Shown here: one piece after another, positions 1 through 5,293 of the stretch
Layout of the letters: each line of letters starts with the position of its first letter
Position numbering within the stretch: position 1 is the first letter of the stretch
NCBI GenBank assembly: GCA_003483675.1
Contig: DMYK01000005.1
Span: 5,144 to 11,547, forward strand
Origin: Microcoleaceae cyanobacterium UBA11344
Lineage (GTDB): Bacteria > Cyanobacteriota > Cyanobacteriia > Cyanobacteriales > Microcoleaceae
DNA length: 6,404 nucleotides
Direction: 5' to 3'
Program-made: the position numbers and the translations under genes
The notes under the pieces: generated by a model
Database searches by the model: none
Told to the model about the DNA's origin: nothing
The model's input: only the letters and a program-made list of their open reading frames with translations

Positions 1-40
1 TCTTCGATCGCATACTGAAAACAAACCTGGAGAAAGCATT

Positions 41-55
41 GCCGACAAAATCGGC
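41..55 (+). other. Small hairpin upstream of rpmF
   Basis: The stem GCCGA/TCGGC has five pairs and encloses the loop CAAAA. A T-rich stretch (TGTTTGTTTGT, 61-71) follows, so this could be a weak terminator of a gene to the left of the window or part of the rpmF leader. TAGAAT at 56-61 could be a -10 element, but no -35 element sits at the right distance. The stem is short and chance is a real alternative. Confidence 0.25.
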
Positions 56-98
56 TAGAATGTTTGTTTGTCTATATCAGCAGCAAGTATTTACAGTC

Positions 99-272
99 AT
101 GGCAGTCCCTAAGAAGAAAACCTCAAAATCCAAGAAGAATATGCGTAAGGCAACCTGGAAGCGCAAAGCTGTAGTGGCAGCTCAGAAAGCTTTGTCCCTG
201 GGCAAATCCGTTCTGACTGGGCGTTCCAACAGCTTTGTGTATCCCGGTAATGAAGAAGAAGAGGAAGAGTAA
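99..272 (+). CDS. rpmF: 50S ribosomal protein L32 (bL32)
   Basis: The 57-residue product is a structural protein of the large ribosomal subunit. The N-terminus [18 protein letters not shown] is the hallmark of bacterial and plastid L32, and the middle segment ([21 protein letters not shown]) matches the cyanobacterial form. The family length is 55-65 residues. There is no cysteine, so this is the zinc-free variant. The C-terminus ends in six glutamates, an acidic tail on an otherwise very basic protein. An upstream ATG at 39 is in frame, but the conserved MAVPKKK start at 99 is clearly correct. No Shine-Dalgarno sequence is visible before it, which is common in cyanobacteria. The gene faces queA and shares a hairpin with it. 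Identification is near certain. Confidence 0.96.
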   Translation: MAVPKKKTSKSKKNMRKATWKRKAVVAAQKALSLGKSVLTGRSNSFVYPGNEEEEEE

Positions 273-283
273 AACAGGAAGAC

Positions 284-309
284 GGGGCATTGGGTTGGCC
301 CGATGCCCC
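284..309. terminator. Hairpin shared by convergent rpmF and queA
   Basis: The stem is GGGGCAT-T-GGG against CCC-G-ATGCCCC: eleven pairs including one T-G wobble, closed by the tetraloop TTGG. It begins 11 nt after the rpmF stop and ends 1 nt before the queA stop codon (311-313). It is therefore well placed to end transcription from both sides. On the queA side the transcript continues into a pyrimidine-rich run (GTCTTCCTGTTTT, then the antisense of the rpmF Glu codons), close to a classical intrinsic terminator. On the rpmF side there is no T-tract. Confidence 0.75.
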
Positions 310-310
310 A

Positions 311-1471
311 TCAGTCAATCCCCTCTTCGATCGCATAGGCTTCGGGCAAAATCAGCATGGCATCGCCAAAGGAATAAAAGCGGTACTGCTGGGCGATCGC
401 CTCTCGATACAAATCCAGCACCCGCGATCGACCAATCATCGCACTGATCATCATCAGCAAAGTAGAGCGGGGTAAGTGAAAATTGGTAATCATCCCATCT
501 ACCACCCGCCATTTATAACCCGGATAAATAAACAAATTTGTCTGGCCAGAAAAAGGTTGCAAGGGAAAATCAGCAATTGGCGTTGCTGTAGCCGCCGCAG
601 CCCCCTCTAAAGCTCGCACTGCTGTCGTACCCACAGCAATAATCCGCCCGCCTCTGGCTTGAGTTTCGCGGATTTTCTCGACGGTGGCGGGGGATACTTC
701 CACCCATTCCCCGTGCATTCGGTGAGTCGTCACGTCTGCCACCTCCACGGGGCGAAAAGTTCCTACCCCGACGTGGAGGGTGACAAAAGTTGTTTCGATT
801 CCCCGCTGCTGCAAGCGGCTGAACACTTCTTCGGTGAAGTGTAGGCCAGCAGTGGGGGCTGCGATCGCCCCTGGTCGATCGGCATAAACAGTCTGGTACT
901 GTTCCGGCGCAGCTTGGGAATTGTCAATGTACGGCGGCAGGGGTACGTGGCCGTATTCGTCCAAAAACGGTATGAGAGACATCTCTGTTGGGAGGTTAAA
1001 CTCCAACAGCCGCCCTCCTGTGGCATCGTCCCTTTCTATAACTGTGGCAGTCAGGCGATCGGTTAGTGTGGCTACGGCCCCTTGGGGAATGCAACAACAA
1101 GGGCCTGCTGCTTCCTCATGGCAGATCGGATCGAACTCAATTTTTGCTCCCAACTTCAAGCGTTTTCCAGGCTTAACCAAAGCCAGCCAGCAGTTGCGAT
1201 CTCGTTCTTCCATCAACAAAATCTCCACAGCGGGCCCGTTGGGTTTGTGCCCGTAAAGCCTAGCTGGGAGCACGCGGGTATTGTTCAGTACCAGCAAGTC
1301 TCCCGGTTCCAGCAAATCTGGTAAATCCCGGAAAATCCGGTGTTGCTGGCTGCTGGGAGAATCTACCGCCAGCAAGCGAGAACTGTCCCTCGGCACTACG
1401 GGATTTTGGGCAATGCGATCGGGCGGAAGTTCGTAGTCATAACCGTCCAAAGACCAGTCTATCTCTGTCAT
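311..1471 (-). CDS. queA: S-adenosylmethionine:tRNA ribosyltransferase-isomerase
   Basis: QueA moves and isomerises the ribosyl part of S-adenosylmethionine onto 7-aminomethyl-7-deazaguanine in tRNA, giving epoxyqueuosine at the wobble position of GUN anticodons. The 386-residue product carries family signatures throughout: [14 protein letters not shown] (about 11-24), RDSSRLL (28-34), [13 protein letters not shown] (205-217), [12 protein letters not shown] (233-244), [10 protein letters not shown] (252-261), [17 protein letters not shown] (275-291), [31 protein letters not shown] (311-341). It is about 30 residues longer than E. coli QueA. Part of the excess is a cysteine-rich insert near 117-139 (GPCCCIPQG). 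The ATG at 1471 was chosen over the in-frame ATG at 1531 because the family start ([16 protein letters not shown]) and an AGGA site fit it. Both complete HIP1 octamers of the window lie in this gene. Confidence 0.96.
   Translation of the reverse strand: MTEIDWSLDGYDYELPPDRIAQNPVVPRDSSRLLAVDSPSSQQHRIFRDLPDLLEPGDLLVLNNTRVLPARLYGHKPNGPAVEILLMEERDRNCWLALVKPGKRLKLGAKIEFDPICHEEAAGPCCCIPQGAVATLTDRLTATVIERDDATGGRLLEFNLPTEMSLIPFLDEYGHVPLPPYIDNSQAAPEQYQTVYADRPGAIAAPTAGLHFTEEVFSRLQQRGIETTFVTLHVGVGTFRPVEVADVTTHRMHGEWVEVSPATVEKIRETQARGGRIIAVGTTAVRALEGAAAATATPIADFPLQPFSGQTNLFIYPGYKWRVVDGMITNFHLPRSTLLMMISAMIGRSRVLDLYREAIAQQYRFYSFGDAMLILPEAYAIEEGID
393..400. repeat. HIP1 octamer GCGATCGC
   Basis: This is a complete copy of the highly iterated palindrome of cyanobacteria, inside queA. 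A second full copy lies at 861-868, also in queA, and roughly twenty CGATCG cores are spread over the window. It is a lineage marker, not a local regulatory site. Confidence 0.85.
861..868. repeat. HIP1 octamer GCGATCGC, second copy
   Basis: This is the second complete HIP1 palindrome of the window, again within queA. It supports the cyanobacterial assignment. Confidence 0.85.
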
Positions 1472-1480
1472 CAAGTGAAT

Positions 1481-1484
1481 TCCT
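1481..1484 (-). promoter_or_regulatory. Ribosome binding site of queA
   Basis: AGGA on the minus strand lies 9 nt before the ATG at 1471. It supports that start over the in-frame ATG at 1531, which has no comparable site. Confidence 0.6.
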
Positions 1485-1617
1485 ATCAAAAAATCTGTCA
1501 ACTGGGTAACAAATTGGGTAAAAACCCCCATCCAAAGTCGGGTGATTTTCCCCTTGTGGCGGCGGGTATGGCCAGGGAGGATAGAGGTGTAGTATCAGCT
1601 TTAATCGAAGGAACGTT

Positions 1618-2007
1618 ATGGAATACCTCTACTACATCGCCAATACTAGCCTTACTCTGAGAGTCGTGGATTACCTACGCACGGCTCATCATCTTCCCTT
1701 GCAATTTATCACTGTTATTCATCAAATTGACGGCTGGGTGGTGAAGGTGAAAATGAGCCAATATTTAACTCCAGAAATGCACGGGAATTTTCGGGCGTTT
1801 ATGAACGAACTCGGGATTCCTTACGATCCTGAAATTCGGTTGCAAATGGCACTTTGGAGTTTGGAAACGGGACAGTCGCCCCTGAGCGTCATGCGCCGTT
1901 ACCAGGTTGCGGTGGTTTGTCACGGAAGTCCTGATCGTAAAGAAATTGAAGCGTTTCGCCAGCAGTTTGTCAAGGGCCTGGGATATTGTCCAGAAACTCT
2001 GGCCTAA
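1618..2007 (+). CDS. Hypothetical protein, 129 residues
   Basis: I do not recognise the family. The product has no signal peptide, no membrane segment and no known catalytic motif. It looks like a small soluble alpha/beta protein: hydrophobic strand-like stretches at about 28-34 and 40-46 (LQFITVI, WVVKVKM) and at 95-101 (YQVAVVC), with helical segments between (53-65 and 72-84) and at the end (106-119). It contains two cysteines (101 and 124). AAGGAA at 1608-1613 precedes the ATG closely and supports this start. The gene is divergent from queA, with 146 bp between the start codons. It appears to be a real gene because of its ribosome binding site, its ordinary amino-acid composition and the absence of a competing reading frame. 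It is probably a lineage-restricted cyanobacterial protein, which is inference. Confidence 0.75.
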   Translation: MEYLYYIANTSLTLRVVDYLRTAHHLPLQFITVIHQIDGWVVKVKMSQYLTPEMHGNFRAFMNELGIPYDPEIRLQMALWSLETGQSPLSVMRRYQVAVVCHGSPDRKEIEAFRQQFVKGLGYCPETLA

Positions 2008-2066
2008 GTTTATGGTCGGAGAAATTGCCTGTTATGGCGATCGGGGCTTCAGCACTTCCATAATTT

Positions 2067-2122
2067 CAAATCTCAAATTTCAAATCTCCAATCTCCAATC
2101 TCAAATTTAAAATCTCAAATCC
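2067..2122. repeat. Heptanucleotide tandem array, 8 units (CAAATCT type)
   Basis: Eight consecutive 7-bp units read CAAATCT, CAAATTT, CAAATCT, CCAATCT, CCAATCT, CAAATTT, AAAATCT, CAAATCC, in perfect register. Short tandem heptamers of this sort (STRR) are known from filamentous cyanobacteria. The array lies between the end of the 129-residue gene and yraN, ending 10 bp before the yraN stop codon, so it falls in the 3' untranslated region of yraN. No coding role is visible. Confidence 0.85.
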
Positions 2123-2132
2123 GATCAAATTT

Positions 2133-2741
2133 CTAGTTGCTGAAAGCCGATCGAATATATTGTTGCAAGGTGAGCAGGTAGCAGCCTGTAAGCGGGACTT
2201 GAGGGGTCGCGATAGTTGATGGTAATATTTTCTGAGTCTTTTTCCCAGAAGATTCACACCTGACGAGGGCGACATCAAACCGACAGGGATGATTTACTAA
2301 ATCTGGATAAGCGCTTAAAAATATCTCGGCTGTTTGCCAAAGTTTAGCTTGTTTGGCCGCACTAACAGCTAGCATTCCATCTGCATCCCAATTTCCCCGA
2401 CGGCGAGTTTTGACCTCGACAAATGCTAAAGTCGGGAATGGGGAATCGGGAATCGGGAATCGGGAATTGGGCATTGGTAATCGGGAATTTTCCTGAGTTT
2501 CCTTGTTTTCGATTTCTTCATCTGTTCCCAGGGCGATGATGTCAATCTCTCCCCATCGACAGTACCACTGCCGGTGCAGGATTTCCCAGCCTTGCTGCTG
2601 TAACCAATCGGCGACTAAGTTTTCACCCAAAGTGCCGATCGCGCGAGAGTTGGGAGATGGGGGGGAATTGGAGTCAGAATGGGGAGGATGTCGATCGCGC
2701 TTTCTGGTAAAATTCAATTCTGAACTGTCACGGCTTCCCAT
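2133..2741 (-). CDS. yraN: YraN/UPF0102 family putative nuclease with repeat-expanded loop
   Basis: The family is related in fold to Holliday-junction resolvases (PD-(D/E)XK superfamily); its cellular role is not settled. With the start at 2741 the product has 202 residues, against about 120-130 for most members. Core motifs are all present: G39-E40-N-L-A (family GExLA), WGEID with D67, and FVEVKTR with E109 and K111. The excess lies in two places. The first 34 residues are Ser/Pro/Asn-rich. Between D67 and E109 there are 41 residues instead of about 12, and residues 85-104 are encoded by heptamer repeats and show a 7-residue period ([19 protein letters not shown]). The start is uncertain: an in-frame ATG at 2807 would overlap the divergent gene, and no clear ribosome binding site marks 2741. 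Family identity is secure; activity of this version is not. Confidence 0.87.
   Translation of the reverse strand: MGSRDSSELNFTRKRDRHPPHSDSNSPPSPNSRAIGTLGENLVADWLQQQGWEILHRQWYCRWGEIDIIALGTDEEIENKETQENSRLPMPNSRFPIPDSPFPTLAFVEVKTRRRGNWDADGMLAVSAAKQAKLWQTAEIFLSAYPDLVNHPCRFDVALVRCESSGKKTQKILPSTIATPQVPLTGCYLLTLQQYIRSAFSN
2432..2487. repeat. Heptanucleotide tandem array inside yraN, 8 units (TCGGGAA type)
   Basis: Eight consecutive 7-bp units read TCGGGAA, TGGGGAA, TCGGGAA (three times), TTGGGCA, TTGGTAA, TCGGGAA. Since 7 is not a multiple of 3, three units (21 bp) give one 7-residue peptide period, so the yraN frame stays open through the array. It encodes residues 85-104 of YraN. The unit differs from that of the array at 2067-2122, although both belong to the same broad ATTGGRR-like class on one strand. 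Confidence 0.88.
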
Positions 2742-2755
2742 TAGCTTTAATTGGT

Positions 2756-3271
2756 ATGATTTCTCGCATTCGCCAACATATTTATACTTTCTCGATCGCT
2801 TTGGCAATTATTATAGCAGCAGTTGCCGCTGGGGCGATCGGCATTAATCCCGCACCAGCTTTCGCCCTAGATCACGACAAAGAAATCCTAGTCGGCGCTG
2901 ATTTTAGTGGACGAGTTTTGACTGACGACAGTTTTAATAAAGCTAATCTTCGCAACAGCAATTTTACCAATGCAGATTTGCGGGGTGTCAGCTTGTTTGG
3001 TGCCAATCTGGAAGAGGCAAATTTAGAAGGCGCTAATCTCACCGGTGCTACTTTGGATTTGGCTCGCATGATGAAAGCAAATTTAACTAATGCTATCCTT
3101 GAGGGTGCCTTCGCTTACAATACCAAACTGGAAGGAGCAATCATTGACGGTGCTGATTTCACTGAGACACTGCTGCGAGATGATATGCTGAAAAAACTTT
3201 GTCAAGTGGCAAAAGGCACTAATCCGGTGACAGGTAGAGATACTCGCGAAACTCTTTTTTGCGACTATTAA
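2756..3271 (+). CDS. Exported pentapeptide-repeat protein, thylakoid-lumen type
   Basis: The 171-residue product has a Sec-type signal peptide: basic N-terminus (SRIRQH), hydrophobic core at about 12-30, and cleavage probably after AFA at 37. The mature part is a pentapeptide-repeat domain. Residues 50, 55, 60 and so on to 140 are almost all Leu/Phe/Ile/Met, giving nineteen repeats in register (for example [14 protein letters not shown]), enough for nearly five coils of a right-handed four-sided beta-helix. A C-terminal cap ([22 protein letters not shown]) holds two cysteines, 149 and 169, likely a disulfide in an oxidising compartment. This layout matches the small lumenal pentapeptide proteins of cyanobacteria and chloroplasts (TL15/TL17 type), whose function is unknown. 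The start codon lacks a Shine-Dalgarno site and lies 14 bp from that of divergent yraN. Family and export are well supported; lumen versus periplasm is inference. Confidence 0.9.
   Translation: MISRIRQHIYTFSIALAIIIAAVAAGAIGINPAPAFALDHDKEILVGADFSGRVLTDDSFNKANLRNSNFTNADLRGVSLFGANLEEANLEGANLTGATLDLARMMKANLTNAILEGAFAYNTKLEGAIIDGADFTETLLRDDMLKKLCQVAKGTNPVTGRDTRETLFCDY
2810..2818 (-). promoter_or_regulatory. Candidate extended -10 promoter for yraN
   Basis: On the minus strand the sequence TGCTATAAT is a perfect extended -10 element (TGn plus TATAAT). It would start a transcript near 2803, giving a leader of about 60 nt before the ATG at 2741. No good -35 box is seen. The site lies within the signal-peptide codons of the divergent pentapeptide gene, so it may also be a chance match. 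Confidence 0.3.
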
Positions 3272-3287
3272 AAGGCTAGTTCAACCA

Positions 3288-3313
3288 AACTTACCCCGCG
3301 TGCGGGGTAAGTT
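3288..3313. terminator. Perfect inverted repeat after the pentapeptide gene
   Basis: AACTTACCCCGC and its exact complement GCGGGGTAAGTT are separated by only two bases, a twelve-pair palindrome starting 16 nt after the stop codon. It is a good candidate for ending the pentapeptide transcript, but no T-tract follows on either strand. It could also be a dispersed repeat or a stabilising 3' stem. Confidence 0.55.
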
Positions 3314-3320
3314 CCATGTA

Positions 3321-3347
3321 AACCCTCCGGTTCTCCGGCAATGGGTT
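3321..3347. other. Second hairpin, AACCC/GGGTT enclosing CCGG-TTCT-CCGG
   Basis: AACCC (3321-3325) pairs with GGGTT (3343-3347), and inside it CCGG pairs with CCGG around TTCT. It lies 7 nt after the preceding palindrome, so the two stems could act as a tandem 3' structure. Internal bulges make it weaker than the first. Confidence 0.35.
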
Positions 3348-3390
3348 CTATAGCATTGCTCAAAAAAAGTCTAAAATTTTAACGGAAATA

Positions 3391-3531
3391 TGCTGTATAA
3401 CGAACAAAGCTGTTCATCGAGTTTTACCTCTTTGCGAAGAAGTCAAGCGAACTAACCTAATTTTTACCTACGCTGATGACGAAACAATCAATATTGACAT
3501 TTCCTACTCTAGTCAACCTCTTTACGGTTAA
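3391..3531 (+). pseudogene. Possible C-terminal remnant of an unrecognised gene
   Basis: The 302-bp gap between the pentapeptide gene and the transporter holds two hairpins, an A/T palindrome (TAAAATTTTA, 3372-3381) and this stretch. One frame is open from 3322 to the TAA at 3529 with no ATG. Its last 40 or so codons have a protein-like composition (HRVLPLCEEVKRTN, then TYADDETINIDISYSSQP). That looks like the tail of a decayed gene, but I match it to no family. It may be a chance open frame. It is in the same frame as the following transporter gene, from which the TAA separates it. Confidence 0.25.
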
Positions 3532-3573
3532 CTCACGAAATTTAGTTCAATTGCTAATGGATTATGCTGCTCA

Positions 3574-4578
3574 ATGACCATAGAATTAAGTAGTGAGTCT
3601 CAAAGATCACCAAACACTCTCCATGCTTGGGGGATAGCAGTATTGCTTGTCGTCACCCTAATTTGGGGTACGAGCTATCCGGTTCTCAAGGGAGCCCTCA
3701 GCAGCCTTTCTCCTTCTGCAATATTTGCAACCCGCTTCGTAATAGCGGCGTTGCCGTTTACCCCCTATTTACGCTTCCTTAATCTTTCCCTGCTACGGGA
3801 TGGACTATTGTTGGGATTGGTAATTTTTACTACTCTCAACCTGCAAACATTTGCCCTTGAGACTACCTCGGCCAATCATGCTGCATTCATTGCCAGTTTC
3901 AACGTCATCCTAGTTCCTCTGCTGGGGCAACTGATGGGTCGGCAGGTATTCCTAAAAACTTTCCTCGCCGCAGGAATTGCCATCTTTGGCGTTGGAGTGA
4001 TGTGTTGGGAGAGTGAACAGCTAGTGTTCGGCGATTTCTTGATGTTAGGCAACGCCTTCCTCTACTCGATCTACATTCTGAAGCTTGAGTCCATCACGTT
4101 GCGGCACCCCGCTTTGCCACTCGCCGCGATCCAGCTTTGGGTGATAGCGATCGTGTCTTTAATCTGGGCCGCTCCTGATCTGGTTGCACAACAGGAAGCA
4201 ATTAGCGCGAACCTTGGTGTTCTCTTATATCTGGGTTTGTTTGATACTGCTGCCACGATTGTGCTCCAAGTAGTGGCTCAACGATGGGTTAACGCTTATG
4301 AGACGGCGCTAATGTATACGCTTGAGCCAATTTTTGCCGCGGTTTTCTCGTTTCTACTACTGGGAGAGAAACTGGGAGTACGCGGTCTGATTGGCGCAGC
4401 TTTTGTACTGGTGGCAATGGTTTTTGGTCAAAGCAAGTTTCAGGATGCTGAGCAGGATGGCGAAATACAAGTCAACGAGCCGATTGTCGCAGCGCTGTCA
4501 GATGCGGATACTGAGCCAATTAACGTTCCAGTGTCGCTGCCGATCGCTAACCTCGTAGAATTAGAATTAGATTTGTAA
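3574..4578 (+). CDS. EamA/DMT-superfamily transporter (ten membrane helices)
   Basis: This 334-residue inner-membrane protein belongs to the drug/metabolite transporter superfamily, whose members mostly export amino acids or other small metabolites. Ten hydrophobic segments are visible at about 18-37, 47-66, 76-95, 102-121, 127-144, 152-170, 182-200, 213-234, 243-263 and 269-285, as two EamA repeats of five. TM1 has the family motif LIWGTSYPVLKG. The second repeat carries YTLEPIFAAVFSFLLLGEKL (248-267), including the conserved Glu-Pro and Gly-Glu. After the last helix comes an acidic tail of 48 residues with eleven Asp/Glu and no Lys or Arg beyond residue 288, which most EamA proteins lack. 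The start is the first Met of the frame and has only a weak GGA upstream. The stop is 21 bp before the SET gene, so co-transcription is likely. The substrate cannot be told from the sequence. Confidence 0.9.
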   Translation: MTIELSSESQRSPNTLHAWGIAVLLVVTLIWGTSYPVLKGALSSLSPSAIFATRFVIAALPFTPYLRFLNLSLLRDGLLLGLVIFTTLNLQTFALETTSANHAAFIASFNVILVPLLGQLMGRQVFLKTFLAAGIAIFGVGVMCWESEQLVFGDFLMLGNAFLYSIYILKLESITLRHPALPLAAIQLWVIAIVSLIWAAPDLVAQQEAISANLGVLLYLGLFDTAATIVLQVVAQRWVNAYETALMYTLEPIFAAVFSFLLLGEKLGVRGLIGAAFVLVAMVFGQSKFQDAEQDGEIQVNEPIVAALSDADTEPINVPVSLPIANLVELELDL

Positions 4579-4599
4579 TTTGTCTTAAGAGTGAGGAAA

Positions 4600-5118
4600 A
4601 TGGGTTTCGATATTTTCATCCAGCAAACAGAGAAAGGTAGAGGCGTTTTTGCCAGCCGAGGCTTCCGTAAAGGTGAGACTGTGGTGGTTGGACGCCGAGT
4701 CGAGATCCTGCCAGAAAGAACTACTCACTCTTTTCAGATCGATTTTGACCTGCATATAGAATTAGATGAACCAGGAGTATTGATCAATCATTCTTGTAGC
4801 CCAAACACAGGGGTTCGGAATAATCTATTCGGAGCCTACGATTTCGTGGCATTGGTTGATATTCCTTCTGGTAGCGAGCTTACCTGGGACTACGAGACAA
4901 CGGAGTATATTTCCATTGCCATTCCAGAATGTTGTTGTGGCTCCCCTGAATGTCGATCAAAGACCCTTGGATTCAAATTTCTGCCTGTCGAAATCCAGAA
5001 AAAGTATGGTGAGTTGATCGCCGATTACCTCAAGGTAACTGTGCCTGAAACGCAACTTCCCCCCCGTGCTCTTAAAGTTCCTAGTATTGCCCCCATCAGT
5101 AGGGCGATCGGGCTTTAG
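4600..5118 (+). CDS. SET-domain protein lysine methyltransferase
   Basis: The 172-residue product is a compact SET-domain protein, expected to transfer methyl groups from S-adenosylmethionine to protein lysines. All core motifs are intact: KGRGVFASRGFRKGE (12-26, cofactor site), INHSCSPNT (62-70, the NHSC knot), GSELTWDY (91-98, catalytic Tyr98), and a post-SET zinc site with C111, C113 and C118 in CxCx4C spacing, completed by C66. The insert between the two SET halves is very short, so this is close to a minimal enzyme. GTG at 4591 is an alternative start adding three residues; ATG at 4600 follows GAGG closely. The last eleven residues (162-172) lie in DNA that merges into a dispersed hairpin overlapping the stop codon. 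The gene probably forms an operon with the EamA transporter. The target protein is unknown. Confidence 0.9.
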   Translation: MGFDIFIQQTEKGRGVFASRGFRKGETVVVGRRVEILPERTTHSFQIDFDLHIELDEPGVLINHSCSPNTGVRNNLFGAYDFVALVDIPSGSELTWDYETTEYISIAIPECCCGSPECRSKTLGFKFLPVEIQKKYGELIADYLKVTVPETQLPPRALKVPSIAPISRAIGL

Positions 5119-5126
5119 CCCCCGCC
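5103..5126. repeat. TTTA-loop hairpin overlapping the SET stop codon
   Basis: The core GGGC-TTTA-GCCC (5110-5121) contains the TAG stop of the SET gene (5116-5118). The outer arms GGCG (5103-5106) and CGCC (5123-5126) can extend the stem with a bulge. The same design, a short GC stem around TTTA, recurs at 5326-5339, which suggests a dispersed element of this genome. It may double as the 3' end of the operon transcript. Confidence 0.45.
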
Positions 5127-5136
5127 GGATACATGA

Positions 5137-5292
5137 CTGCAATGTCAGCGAAACCCCCAGCAAATCGAAGACTTTCTGCTGTAAAGGAGTTGGCGTCGTC
5201 AGGTCGAAATTAACTGAAACACCCGCTAGTTTAGGCTGCACTCGATTTTTAGCGATCGTCGATAAATTAGTCAGTAACGTCCTAAAACTTTG
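5137..5292 (-). pseudogene. Remnant of a transposase C-terminus, probably IS1634-like
   Basis: Read on the minus strand, about 50 codons give a protein-like sequence: QSFRTLLTNLSTIAKNRVQP followed, after a short spacer, by TPTPLQQKVFDLLGVSL. From memory this resembles the C-terminal end of cyanobacterial IS1634-type (DUF4277) transposases, which have a similar RTLLxxLATI...TPTPxQQKxFDLL ending. Upstream the frame is closed by stop codons in the repeat at 5294-5339, so nothing of the catalytic domain remains. Downstream the frame runs on into the antisense of the SET gene, so the original stop is lost. No terminal inverted repeats or target duplications could be fixed. The family call rests on recall and is moderately sure; that it is not a working gene is quite sure. 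Confidence 0.5.
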
Positions 5293-5293
5293 A

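Noticed and set aside
324..337. A 14-base repeat, TCTTCGATCGCATA, at 1-14 and 324-337
   Set aside because: Its core is the CGATCG palindrome that is very frequent in this genome. One copy lies in the queA coding sequence and the rest of the match is short, so chance suffices.
1496..1501. TTGACA on the minus strand before queA
   Set aside because: The matching -10 position would fall at the ribosome binding site and start codon, with no suitable hexamer there.
2032..2063. Stem TTATGG/CCATAA after the 129-residue gene, possible terminator
   Set aside because: It has six A/T-rich pairs around a loop of about 20 nt and no T-tract, too weak to call.
2067..2487. Regular repeats considered as a CRISPR array
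   Set aside because: The units are 7 bp and directly adjacent without spacers, so they are simple tandem heptamers.
2742..2807. Longer YraN starting at the ATG at 2807
   Set aside because: It would add 22 residues ([20 protein letters not shown] and onward) that overlap the signal-peptide codons of the divergent gene and lie outside the UPF0102 domain.
2872..3069. Minus-strand open frame opposite the pentapeptide gene
   Set aside because: It is a regular Leu/Lys/Ser/Ala-rich mirror of the pentapeptide codons, as expected for an antisense shadow of a repeat gene.
3494..3499. Perfect TTGACA before the transporter gene
   Set aside because: No TATAAT-like element lies 16-18 bp downstream, so it is not called as a promoter.
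4957..5241. Minus-strand open frame of 94 codons with an ATG, opposite the end of the SET gene
   Set aside because: Its second half is antisense to conserved SET C-terminal codons and its protein-like first part continues upstream of the ATG. It is better explained as a transposase remnant running on into foreign sequence than as a gene.
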